This document shows, piece after piece, positions 35,635 through 45,200 of a DNA stretch of 64,000 nt (the first letter of the stretch is position 1; every line of letters begins with the position of its first letter). Source of the DNA: DASQHY01 sp035602605 (GTDB lineage: Bacteria > Acidobacteriota > Terriglobia > Acidiferrales > UBA7541). The notes beneath the pieces are model-generated. The model worked only from the letters and a program-made list of their open reading frames with translations, ran no database searches and was not told the DNA's origin. The stretch is taken from the NCBI GenBank assembly GCA_035602605.1, contig DATNLZ010000068.1, forward strand, positions 1-64,000, given 5' to 3'. A program made the position numbers and the translations under genes.

Positions 35635-37031
35635 GTTCTCCTTTTCAACAACGTGTGCTCGCGGCTATGGGAGACCAGGGCCTCCGCAGCGCCCTGGACC
35701 GGGCCACCGCTCAGCTTGGAGATCGTCGCAAAAATGCCTTTAGCAGTCTCGATCATTCCGACCTGATTCGGGATATATCGCGATATGCAAAGATGGATCT
35801 CCTTCGTGACCTGAGCGGAAATTTGCAGCGGTTCGAGCACGCGCTTCAGGACAATGGAGCGCAGGTGCACTGGGCTGAGGATGGGCCGCGGGCCAACAGC
35901 ATTATTGTGGACATTGCAAGGCAGGGGCGCGTCAAGCTTGCGGTGAAATCGAAATCGATGGTCACCGAGGAAACACACCTCAACGAAGCGCTCGAACATG
36001 CGGGCATGGAGGTGGTGGACACCGATCTCGGTGAATACATCGTGCAACTGGCGCGCAGCCGGCCTTCGCATATTATCGCGCCTATCATTCATATGAGCCG
36101 CGCGGACGTTGGGCGAGTGATGGAGCAGCGAATCGGGGTTCCGTTTAGCGACGATCCGCAAACCCTGGCTCGCTATGCTCGCGAAAGGCTTCGCACCTAT
36201 TTTCTTCGCGCCGACATGGGGATTACCGGAGCAAACTTCGGCGTAGTCGAAACAGGAACGATTTGTTTGGTAACCAATGAAGGAAACGGGGGGATGGTAA
36301 CAACCCTTCCGCGAATTCACGTGGTGCTGATGGGAATCGAGAAACTAGTGCCCACGCTTGCGCATCTGGATCTGTTCTTGAAAATTCTGGCGCGTTCCGC
36401 AACTGGGCAAAAGCTCTCGGTTTACACAACCTTAGTCAGTGGGCCGAGGGCCAGAGATCATGAGTCCGGTCCCGAAGAAGTTCACGTTATTCTGCTCGAC
36501 AATGGCAGGAGCAATATTCTGGCCGGTGAGACCGCTGAAATTTTGGGATGTATTCGTTGCGGCGCGTGCCTCAACGCATGCCCAGTCTACAAGAACATCG
36601 GTGGTCACGCGTACGGTGACACTTACTCTGGACCGATTGGCGCGATTGTCACGCCAGGCTTGAAGGGTTTGCACGACTGGAAAGATCTGCCAGGGGCCAG
36701 TTCACTGTGCGGCGCGTGCCGCGAGGTGTGCCCGGTGCGGCTGGACATTCCTAAAATGTTGTTGAGCCTGCGAAAAACAAGTATCGAGCAAGGGTTGAGT
36801 ACCTTCGATATGCGGATGGCCATGACTGCGTTTGGAATTGTTGCGCGGAGTCCAAATCTCTACCGGTTTTTCGCCGCACTGGTTAGATGGGTTCTGAGGC
36901 GTAGCACGCAGCAGGCCTGGGTGAAAACTGCGCCTGGTCTGGCCGCGGGCTGGACAAAAGTACGCGATCTCAAAGTCCCTGCCGCCAAGAATTTTCAGCA
37001 ACAATGGCGAGCGAGAAAGCGTGGCAAGTGA
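35631..37031 (+). CDS. lutB: L-lactate oxidation complex iron-sulphur subunit LutB
   Basis: A 466-residue LutB/YkgF. The N-terminal two thirds is a LUD (DUF162) domain, with GITGANFGVVETGTICLVTNEGN near 197 (LUD signature, split as GANFGVVETGTICLVTNEG) and ASEETHLNEAL-like MVTEETHLNEALEHAGMEVV near 107. The C-terminal ferredoxin-like part has two four-cysteine sites, CIRCGACLNACPVY near 304 and CGACREVCPVRLDIP near 355, for two [4Fe-4S] clusters. The extreme C-terminus is basic. It passes electrons from lactate oxidation to the quinone pool, by analogy with the family. Overlaps lutA by 4 bp and lutC by 28 bp. Confidence 0.94.
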   Translation: MSSPFQQRVLAAMGDQGLRSALDRATAQLGDRRKNAFSSLDHSDLIRDISRYAKMDLLRDLSGNLQRFEHALQDNGAQVHWAEDGPRANSIIVDIARQGRVKLAVKSKSMVTEETHLNEALEHAGMEVVDTDLGEYIVQLARSRPSHIIAPIIHMSRADVGRVMEQRIGVPFSDDPQTLARYARERLRTYFLRADMGITGANFGVVETGTICLVTNEGNGGMVTTLPRIHVVLMGIEKLVPTLAHLDLFLKILARSATGQKLSVYTTLVSGPRARDHESGPEEVHVILLDNGRSNILAGETAEILGCIRCGACLNACPVYKNIGGHAYGDTYSGPIGAIVTPGLKGLHDWKDLPGASSLCGACREVCPVRLDIPKMLLSLRKTSIEQGLSTFDMRMAMTAFGIVARSPNLYRFFAALVRWVLRRSTQQAWVKTAPGLAAGWTKVRDLKVPAAKNFQQQWRARKRGK

Positions 37032-37657
37032 ATCGCGCGCGTGACACGATTTTAGCCAGGGTGCGGTTGGCGGAGAGGACTGCGCTTCTTCCTCGCGCGC
37101 CCGCCGAAATGCCTCGCCATCTGGAATTCGCAAGCCAGCCTGCCGAACCGTGCCTGGAGCGTTTCCAGAGGGAAGCGCGTGCGCTGGGGATCGAGACATT
37201 TTTGGAAGCATCGGCAGCCGGTGTCCGCAATCGAATCAAAACGCTGGTGATCAACCGTCGCGTTTTTAGCTGGGATCCGGAACTGTTGCCGTATGACTTA
37301 GGGTCAATTCTGGACAATGTTGTTCTGAGTCGAGACACACGGCAAGAACAAGCCTTGGCCGAGATCGGAGTAACCGGATGTGACGGTGCGATTGCTGAAA
37401 CTGGTACCTTAGCAATGCTATCGGGCAGGGGGAAATCCCGTGCAGCGGCGTTACTCCCTCCTGTCCATGTCGCGGTTGCTCAGCGCAGTGACCTTTGTCT
37501 CAGCATGAGTGAATTCTTCCGAAAAAAGTCCGGAAAACTGAGAGCCGCCGCGAGCTGCTCTTTCATCACTGGTCCCAGCAGAACTGCCGATATCGAACTT
37601 ACCTTGACCGTGGGAGTCCATGGTCCCGGTCGAGTGATTGTAGTTATTGGGCCCTAG
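37004..37657 (+). CDS. lutC: L-lactate oxidation complex subunit LutC
   Basis: A 217-residue LUD-domain protein, the smaller LutC/YkgG subunit. The defining stretch is GVTGCDGAIAETGTLAMLSG near 123-142 followed by LLPPVHVAVAQRSDL near 151. It begins inside the 3' end of lutB (28-bp overlap) and closes the operon; the stop at 37657 is followed 66 bp later by the end of the convergent IclR gene. LutC of Bacillus is 240 residues, so the length fits. Confidence 0.92.
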   Translation: MASEKAWQVNRARDTILARVRLAERTALLPRAPAEMPRHLEFASQPAEPCLERFQREARALGIETFLEASAAGVRNRIKTLVINRRVFSWDPELLPYDLGSILDNVVLSRDTRQEQALAEIGVTGCDGAIAETGTLAMLSGRGKSRAAALLPPVHVAVAQRSDLCLSMSEFFRKKSGKLRAAASCSFITGPSRTADIELTLTVGVHGPGRVIVVIGP

Positions 37658-37723
37658 CTTTTAGTGAGAGTGCTTTGTCCGGTGTGGAGTCCGGCGGATC
37701 GTCGAGGCGGCAATCGCAACCAG

Positions 37724-38506
37724 TTATGTTTTGGGATACCCGAGGCTCGCGGAAACTGTCGTTGCCGCATCCACCACCACCCTTGAGAACATTGGAACGT
37801 TATCCCTTGCGATTCGCGTGATCGGCCCCGACACGCTCATGGCCGCCGCCACTCGTCCAGTAACATCAAAAATCGGTGCACTGACGCAGCGTGATCCCAA
37901 CCCCGCTTCCTGATCGTCGAGCGCGTATCCGCAACGACGAACCTTCAAGAGATCCTTTTTTAGCCGCAAAGGATTGGCAAGGGTATGCCGCGTGAAACGC
38001 TCTAACTTCAGTGACGAGAGCAAATCTTCTTTTTCTTCCAGAGGAAGATGCGCAAGAATTGCTTTTCCCAAAGCCGTTGAATGCACTGGGCGCCGCGACC
38101 CGATTTGTGAGGCGAGGCGGAACGTGTGGGGACTTTCGAGAACGTCCAGATACAGGACCTCCTGGCCGTCCAACACGGCGAGATTAACGGTCTCCCTTGT
38201 GATCTTCCAAAGGTTCTGCAGTACCGGGCGGCAAATCTTCCGAAGCGTCGAGTGATACGAATTCCCCGAGCCGAGGCGCGCAAGCTTGGGGCCGACAAGA
38301 TAAGCTCCGCCGGCGTCCCTGAAGAGGTAGCCCTCGGTTTCGAGATGAGCGAGAAAACGATAGGCTGTGGCTTTATTGATCGACGTTTGCTGCGCGATGT
38401 CTTTGAGAGGTAACCCGCCGGGAGCCACATCGAGAGCTTCCAGGATTTTTAAGACTTTTCCGACCACACCGACCGGAGCAGATTTTGATTCACGCGCTCG
38501 AATCAT
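37724..38506 (-). CDS. IclR-family transcriptional regulator
   Basis: A 260-residue IclR-type regulator. The N-terminal winged helix (about 14-75) contains GVVGKVLKILEAL, LPLKDIAQQTSINKATAYRFLAHLETEGY and YLVGPKLARLG (only parts quoted). The effector-binding domain (about 90-255) has PVHSTALGKAILAHLP near 140 and RRCGYALDDQEAGLGSRCVSAPI near 190-212, with CVSAPIFD typical of the ligand pocket. It sits between the FAH-lutABC operon and the fucose operon and is divergent from receptor 3, so it most likely controls L-fucose catabolism in response to a pathway intermediate such as an acid sugar (inference). Start ATG 38506 has GGAG 6 nt upstream. Confidence 0.9.
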   Translation of the reverse strand: MIRARESKSAPVGVVGKVLKILEALDVAPGGLPLKDIAQQTSINKATAYRFLAHLETEGYLFRDAGGAYLVGPKLARLGSGNSYHSTLRKICRPVLQNLWKITRETVNLAVLDGQEVLYLDVLESPHTFRLASQIGSRRPVHSTALGKAILAHLPLEEKEDLLSSLKLERFTRHTLANPLRLKKDLLKVRRCGYALDDQEAGLGSRCVSAPIFDVTGRVAAAMSVSGPITRIARDNVPMFSRVVVDAATTVSASLGYPKT

Positions 38507-38602
38507 GAGGTACTCCCATCCATAGCACTGGCCGCCACCCGCTTGGACCTACGCGCGGATGGCCGGTTCATCCCGTTTCAGACCAGGTCTTATACCATTT
38601 TA

Positions 38603-38656
38603 TATATTGAAACGTCAATTTTTTATATTGAATTTTGTTTTATGCTTTGCTATAGA
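38603..38656 (+). promoter_or_regulatory. Promoter and operator-like repeats of the fucose operon
   Basis: TTGAAT (38628-38633) and TATAGA (38651-38656) are separated by 17 nt, a plausible sigma-70 promoter about 70 bp before receptor 3. A 9-bp direct repeat TATATTGAA occurs at 38603-38611 and 38624-38632, 21 bp apart (two helical turns), and the second copy covers the -35 box. The first copy overlaps an inverted repeat ATTGA-AACG-TCAAT (38606-38619). This is the layout expected for binding by the adjacent IclR regulator. Confidence 0.6.
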
Positions 38657-38728
38657 CTCATCCCACTCCGGGGTTGAAGCGCTTGCAGAGCCGGGTGGTT
38701 TCTCCAACCGTCCTGCAGAGAGGACCAA

Positions 38729-41700
38729 ATGTTCATCAAGTTCGTCTCCACACTAGTACTTTTCTTAACCTGCTTTCTTGTGGATGTTTCGGCGCAAACC
38801 GAGACCGGCTCCATCAGCGGACTCGTCGTTGACCAGCAAGGCGCCGTGGTTGCAGGCGTGGGCATCAAGTTGACGTCCACTTCCACAGCGGCCACCCGCG
38901 AAGTCACCAGCGACGAACATGGCAACTTTAGCTTCAATGCCGTTCCGCCGGGAACATACAGTGTCACTATTGAGCAGAGCGGTTTTAAGAGGTATGAAAA
39001 AACGAATGTGAATCTGGAAGCAAACGGTCACCTCGCGCTCGGGAAAATACAGCTGCAGGTGGGCGCCGTGTCCGATGTGGTGACGGTTACCGCCGAGGGG
39101 GCGTTGCTTCAAACAGCCAGCAGCGAGCGCTCGGGCATCATTACCGCTGAACAAGTAGAGCATCTCACGGTTATAAACCGCGATTTCACTTTTTTGGCAT
39201 CTTTGCAGCCCGGCATTGTAGCAAATACGTCAGCGGACTCGCAGGGTTTTCGCGGCGGCATCACGTTTAATGCCAACGGAGGTCGCACCGGCCAAAACAA
39301 CATCACCCTTGACGGTGTGCCCCTGGAAAACTCGAATACCAATAACATGAATACGTTTATCAGCATGGATGCCATTTCCACTGTCAAGATCGAAAGCAGC
39401 GGTTACCAAGCAGAGTTTGGCCGCAAGCCTGGCGCAGCGATTCAAGCCGTAACCAAATCAGGAAGTCTCGAGTATCACGGGACGGTCTATTGGTATCAAC
39501 GCAATGAGGCCTTTAACGCCCGCGGTTTCCTCAACAAAGCCCGCAACCTGCAGGATCCTCCTTATCGCTATATTAGCGCCGGCGCGAGCTTTGGTGGGCC
39601 GGTGTACATCCCCAAACTTGTCCATCGGGGCCAAAAGAAATTGTTCTTTTTCTTTAATGAGGAACAGCAGCGCGAACTGAGGCCACAGGACCAGGTACTC
39701 CTCACCGTGCCCACTCCACAGGAACGTAACGGTGACTTCTCTGGAAAAACTCTTTCCGATCCCAGGAATTGTGGCAACACGCGAAACCAGCCCTGCCTTA
39801 CCGATAGTACGCACATAAATCCGAACATGATTGATCCGAATATGAAGAAATATCTCAACCTTTTTCCTCTGCCGCTGCTGAACACGCCGCTACCGCCCGG
39901 TTCCAATTTCCAGTTTCAGGAGAGCAATCGAATCCCGAAACATAACGAAGTCGCCCGGATTGATTATATGCTCTCCCCGAAAACGACGATTTACGGCGTG
40001 TTCAACTATTGGTCCGAGGAGGAAATAGGCAACAGCGTTCCTGCTGGCAGTACCAGATGGGGATGGTTGCCGGCAACCTATGCGCCGAAGTCCCGTACCC
40101 TGAATCTCGCGGGAACCCATAGTTTCAGCCCTACTTTATTTTTGGAAGTTTCGATGGCGGGGTCCCGCTGGACCGAAGCGGCGCATCCCCAGCAGAAGGC
40201 TTTGGACGCCAAAAGTCGATCGGTTACCGGAATCAATCTCTTCCAATTTCACCCTGAAATAAATCCTCTGAATCTGCTGCCCCAATCGAGCTTTGGTGGA
40301 CTTACGAATCCACCGAACGTGACTTATGACGGACGATTTCCGATCCGCGGTGTCGAAAACGTTCTCACGTGGACAGCGACGGTGACCAAAGTCCAAGGCC
40401 GGCACACGGCAAAAGCAGGCATTTTCATTGAGCATTGGCGGCAGGTGAAAGGTGAGAATGGAAACTTTGCCGGTACATTTAACTTTGACAGCAAGGGTTC
40501 AGGTTTTACGAGCGCAGGCGGAAATACCGGAAACGCTTTTGCGAACGCTTTGCTTGGCAATTTTTTTACATACACCGAGTCAACTACTCGTCCCCCTCTT
40601 TACGGGCGCTATAATGGTATCGAGTGGTTTGTTCAAGACAACTGGAAGGTATCTTCAAAACTGGTTCTTGACCTGGGCCTTCGATTCGGCTGGTCCCAGC
40701 CTTTTCATAGCTCGGATCTTAATGAGGCGGGATTCGTCCCCGAACTTTTCGATCCTGCCAAAGCCGTTCGATTGATCGAATCAACTACAAAAAACTGCGG
40801 CAGCTTCGGTTCTCCCTGCGGTGTGGACCCGGGAACCGGAAAGGTTTTCCCCAAATTCGCCATCGGCGCGATCGTGCCCAATGTGGGAGATCCTAACAAC
40901 GGGACGGTTAGCCGAGTTCAAAATCCGGGTTATCCCCAAGGATTGCGGGAAAATTCAGGCGTAAAAATAGGCCCGCGATTCGGGTTTGCCTACGATCCTT
41001 TTGCAAAAGGCAATACGGTCATCCGTGGCGGGTTCGGCATGTTTTATGACTTCCGCGAGAGAGACAATTTTTACGTGAATATCTCTAAGACTCCCCCTCT
41101 CCAGCTCAACCCGGTTATCCAATCCCAAAACATCTCGGGTTTACCTTCGGCAGGAAGCTTCATGTTCCCATCCGATACGCTTAGTCTGGAGAAACACCGG
41201 TCTTTGCCTTACGTTATGGAATTTAGTCTGGGCATCCAGCAGAACATTGGATTCAAAACCGTCGCGGACATTGCTTATGTCGGTAGCCTGGGCCGGCACT
41301 TGCTCTGGAGACGAAACCTAAACGCCATTCCGTACGGAACCGCACCCCCGGGGAGCAGCTTGCCTAGCTCGCTTTTCCGCTTTTACAAAGGGTACGGGGA
41401 CATTCTGGAATCCGAATACGCGGCAACCTCAAACTACCATTCGTTACAAGTCGCGGTGAACCGGCGATTCGCCAAAAGCCTCCAGTTTGGTGTCGCTTGG
41501 ACGTGGTCCAAAGCAATGGATTTTGTGGATTCCGATGGCGACCAGATCAGCTCTCTGGTAGATCCGCGCATCTGGAATTACGGTAAAGCCGGTTTCGATC
41601 GCACGCACATCCTGAGGGCGTCTTTTACGTGGGATCTCCCAAAGCTCAGTAGGCGTTGGGACAATAGCTTTGCGCGCGTGGTGCTTGATGATTGGACGAT

Positions 41701-42196
41701 TTCCGGGATTCCAACGTTCCAGAGCGGCGCCCCACAGGGTATCGCCATCAACAGCTCCAATAATACATTGAGCCTTTCACCGACAGATGGGGCGCGGGTC
41801 ATCATTCTTCATAGTCCTACGCTGCCTAAGGGCCAACGGACCGTTGAGCACTATCTCGATGTCACTGCTTTTGACGTGCCCGTTCCGTGCCAGCGGGGCA
41901 CGCCGCCTCCGCCGTGTACTCCCGGCAACGCGCCCAAAGATGTCTTTCGCGGGCCGGGGATCAACAATTGGGACCTATCATTGTTCAAGAATATCCCCTT
42001 GCCAGGAGAACGAATGCATCTCCAGTTCCGCGCCGAAGCCTACAATGCGCTTAACCACACGCAGTTCAGCACGATTGATACGACAGCGAGAATGGATACC
42101 GCCGGCAAACTAACCACGGTGGGGAATACGTTCGGGCAAGTTACCGCAGCCCGCGCAAATCGGCGGATGCAATTGGCTCTCAGGCTGAGCTTCTGA
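38729..42196 (+). CDS. Oar-like TonB-dependent outer-membrane receptor 3 (fucose locus)
   Basis: An 1155-residue outer-membrane receptor. Signal peptide about 1-22 (cleavage after SAQ), carboxypeptidase-regulatory domain about 26-105 (GSISGLVVDQQGAVVAGVGI), a plug-like region with LTVINRDFTFLASLQPG near 149 in place of the ELPLNGR motif seen in the other receptors, GRKPGAAIQAVTKSGS near 230, NWDLSLFKNIPLPGERM near 1076 and a terminal LALRLSF. The barrel should take up a glycan fragment with TonB. It heads a plus-strand run of nine genes that encode L-fucose release and breakdown, so fucosylated oligosaccharides are the likely cargo. Ribosome site GAGAGGA precedes ATG 38729. Receptor 4 follows at 45 bp. 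Confidence 0.92.
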   Translation: MFIKFVSTLVLFLTCFLVDVSAQTETGSISGLVVDQQGAVVAGVGIKLTSTSTAATREVTSDEHGNFSFNAVPPGTYSVTIEQSGFKRYEKTNVNLEANGHLALGKIQLQVGAVSDVVTVTAEGALLQTASSERSGIITAEQVEHLTVINRDFTFLASLQPGIVANTSADSQGFRGGITFNANGGRTGQNNITLDGVPLENSNTNNMNTFISMDAISTVKIESSGYQAEFGRKPGAAIQAVTKSGSLEYHGTVYWYQRNEAFNARGFLNKARNLQDPPYRYISAGASFGGPVYIPKLVHRGQKKLFFFFNEEQQRELRPQDQVLLTVPTPQERNGDFSGKTLSDPRNCGNTRNQPCLTDSTHINPNMIDPNMKKYLNLFPLPLLNTPLPPGSNFQFQESNRIPKHNEVARIDYMLSPKTTIYGVFNYWSEEEIGNSVPAGSTRWGWLPATYAPKSRTLNLAGTHSFSPTLFLEVSMAGSRWTEAAHPQQKALDAKSRSVTGINLFQFHPEINPLNLLPQSSFGGLTNPPNVTYDGRFPIRGVENVLTWTATVTKVQGRHTAKAGIFIEHWRQVKGENGNFAGTFNFDSKGSGFTSAGGNTGNAFANALLGNFFTYTESTTRPPLYGRYNGIEWFVQDNWKVSSKLVLDLGLRFGWSQPFHSSDLNEAGFVPELFDPAKAVRLIESTTKNCGSFGSPCGVDPGTGKVFPKFAIGAIVPNVGDPNNGTVSRVQNPGYPQGLRENSGVKIGPRFGFAYDPFAKGNTVIRGGFGMFYDFRERDNFYVNISKTPPLQLNPVIQSQNISGLPSAGSFMFPSDTLSLEKHRSLPYVMEFSLGIQQNIGFKTVADIAYVGSLGRHLLWRRNLNAIPYGTAPPGSSLPSSLFRFYKGYGDILESEYAATSNYHSLQVAVNRRFAKSLQFGVAWTWSKAMDFVDSDGDQISSLVDPRIWNYGKAGFDRTHILRASFTWDLPKLSRRWDNSFARVVLDDWTISGIPTFQSGAPQGIAINSSNNTLSLSPTDGARVIILHSPTLPKGQRTVEHYLDVTAFDVPVPCQRGTPPPPCTPGNAPKDVFRGPGINNWDLSLFKNIPLPGERMHLQFRAEAYNALNHTQFSTIDTTARMDTAGKLTTVGNTFGQVTAARANRRMQLALRLSF

Positions 42197-42241
42197 AGAA
42201 GCTCTTTCGGGAGTCGCGGTGCCGCGTCACCGGAGGAACTC

Positions 42242-45200
42242 ATGTTATCCGCAAAAATAGCTGTAGCTTTGCTGCTCATAATTCCTATTACGCCGGCGGC
42301 GATGTTGTTTGGTCAGACGGCTACGGGCGAGGTGAACGGAACCGTTACGGATCATTCCGGAGCAGCGATTACCGGCGCTACCGTCAAGCTCACCAACCAG
42401 GCGACCAACATCGAGGACCGCGCCGCCACAGATTCCAGTGGCCACTTTATTTTTATTAACATCAAACCCGAAAAATATATTCTCAGCATTGAAATGCTGG
42501 GCTTCAAGACCAAGCAAATCGCGCCGTTCGACGTGGGCGTGAATCAGACGGTTAGCCAGACGGTGATTCTGGATATCGGTGCCCCCACGGAAACAGTCAC
42601 CGTTACCGCCGAGGCCAACATGGTTGAGCGGTCGACGACCGAACTGGGCACCGTAATCGAAGAAAAAGTTGTCAGCGACCTGCCTCTGAATGGCCGGAAT
42701 TTCACGCAACTTCTGACCCTCACCCCAGGAGTGACGCCGGTCTCCAGCGCTCAAAATAAAAGCATAGGTGGAGTAGAGGGAAATGTCGGAATCCCGGGGT
42801 CGGGTTTTGCCGATCCTTCCTTCCACGGACAGCAGAATCGTTCAAAGCTTTATTTTTTTGACGGGATCATCAATACCAATGTTCGGGGACCTACATACAT
42901 TGTGATTCCCAACATGGATTTGGTGCAGGAGTTCAAGGTGGTCGGGCATGATGCCAAAGCTGAGTTCGGCGGCGCAACCGGCGGGGTAATGAACATGGTC
43001 TCAAAGTCGGGGGGCAACGCCATCCATGGATCGGCTTTCGAGTATGTGCGCAACGACGCTTTTGATGCGCGCAATACATTCACTGACTTTGATCCACTTT
43101 CCAAAGCTCCCAGCAAATTCGCATTTCGACAGAACCAGTTCGGCGTAGCTGTGACGGCCCCAATCATCAAGAACAAAACTTTCATTTCCGGCGGCTACGA
43201 CGGATGGCGCTACAGCAGACCACCTCTGACATTGACGTACGTGCCGACCGTCGCGGAGTTAAACGGAGACTTCTCACGAACAGTGGTCACGACCCCGAAC
43301 CTGTTCAACCCGTATAGCACGTCGGAGTCAGCGAATATGCGAACACGCTTCCAATGCGATAGCGCGACAGGAGCGCCGATCAACACCTTCGATTCGAGGA
43401 ATGTTCAGGTTCCTGCCGCCGGACAGGTAATGACACCGTGCAACAAGCTTCCTCTCGGCTTGATTTCGATACCGATGCAAAGGTTCCTGCAAGCATATTC
43501 CCCCAAGCCGAATCTCACCGGGAGCTCTGCATTCAATTACCAGCAAGTCCGGCCTGATACGAACAACGCAAACGGTTTTCAGGTCAGAGTGGATCACCGC
43601 TTCCGCGACAGCGACAACGTTTTCTTCCGCTATACCGAACAGCGGGTAACGACTTTCACGCCAATTGGAGACGTAGGATTCACCGCGGGCGGTTCCGCTG
43701 GAAGGAATTATGGCGGAGGGTGGGTACACACCTTCAGGCCGAACCTCATGCTCGACGTGCGTGGCGGCTACGCAGGTCGTCCCGGGGTGGACAGCGGCCA
43801 GCAGAACCAGAGTGCGCTTGGCACGGACGCGATGAAGCAGGCCGGTTTTAAGGATATCGACAAGTATGGAGGAATGCTGGTCAACCTCAATAACGATTGG
43901 ACGGCCGGTTCCAACAGTAACTTCGGTACTCGAGGACCCGCGCTTCGGGAAAATCCGAACTGGAGTTTTACTCCGAACCTGGTGTGGATCAAAGGTCGTC
44001 ACAACCTGAAGATGGGGTTTTGGTTTATTGATTCTAAGCGAGTCCAATTGAATACGTTCCAGACTTTCAATTTCAGGCGCCCGCAAACCGGGAACCCCAA
44101 TGATTCCAACACGGGCTTGACTCTTGCATCAGCCTTGCTGACCTTGCCAAGCGACTTTAATGCCCAGTTGCCCATCGTGCATGGAGGTCCAGTCAGATAC
44201 AAATATGGCGCGTGGGCGCTTTACATTCAGGACGAATGGAGGCTAAGACCTACGCTGACCGTGAGTCTGGGTCTGCGATTCGACGCCGTGACCCAGCCGC
44301 AAACCACCGATGGCCGGCTCTGGAGCACCATGGATTTGACCAACAAACAGTACGTCATCGGAGCGTCCGCTATGCCGCCACTGTGCAGCGTGGCCAAACA
44401 GGCGCCTTGCATTCCGGACGGCGCGCCGTTATATACAACGAAAAACTCAACATGCAACGATAAACCTGGTGGCATTCCGTGTGACTTTACTAAGGATCCC
44501 CATTTCAGTAGTGTGGTGCTTGCTGGGAAGCGTTTTTTTGACCCTCCGCCGATTCGAGACAACTGGGGCCCGCGCATTGGCGTGGCCTGGCAGATCACTC
44601 CGAACGCAGTCCTTCGGGTTGGCTACGGGCTCTACTGGGATGCACTGGCAGGCAGGGGCCAGGCCGCACAAAATGACCTCGAACATGGGATTTGGCCTGA
44701 TGCCACCGCCTTTAGCGGTAATGTTAACGCTCCCGCAGACTTCGCAGGGGGCGCTAAAACAAGCAAGTTGATTGCCGACATTCAGGGAAATTTTCCAACC
44801 CCCTTGCCGTCTGTAACTCCGTGGACCGTTGGCGGGTTCGCTCTGGACCCTCACAATTACAAAAACGGTTATTCACAGCAATGGCATGTCGAGATCCAGC
44901 GACAGATGACTCCAAATCTGATGGTCGCAGCAGCCTATGTCGGCAGTGTGAACGGTCGGTTGTCTTACGAAGGGAAAGCAAATGCCGCAAGCCAAGCCTC
45001 TGCTAATCACAAGTGTGGGACGGCAGCGACCAATCCTAATTTCACTACTTGCATCAACGCCTATAAAGCCGGAGTGGATGCCTTCCGGGCCATGCCGTGG
45101 GTGAATCCCGGGTTCACCTACGCCCAGAGTATTGGATACTCGAATTATAACGCTCTGGAGTCCAAGGTGCAGCGGCGGTTTGCGAACGGCCTCTACTCGC

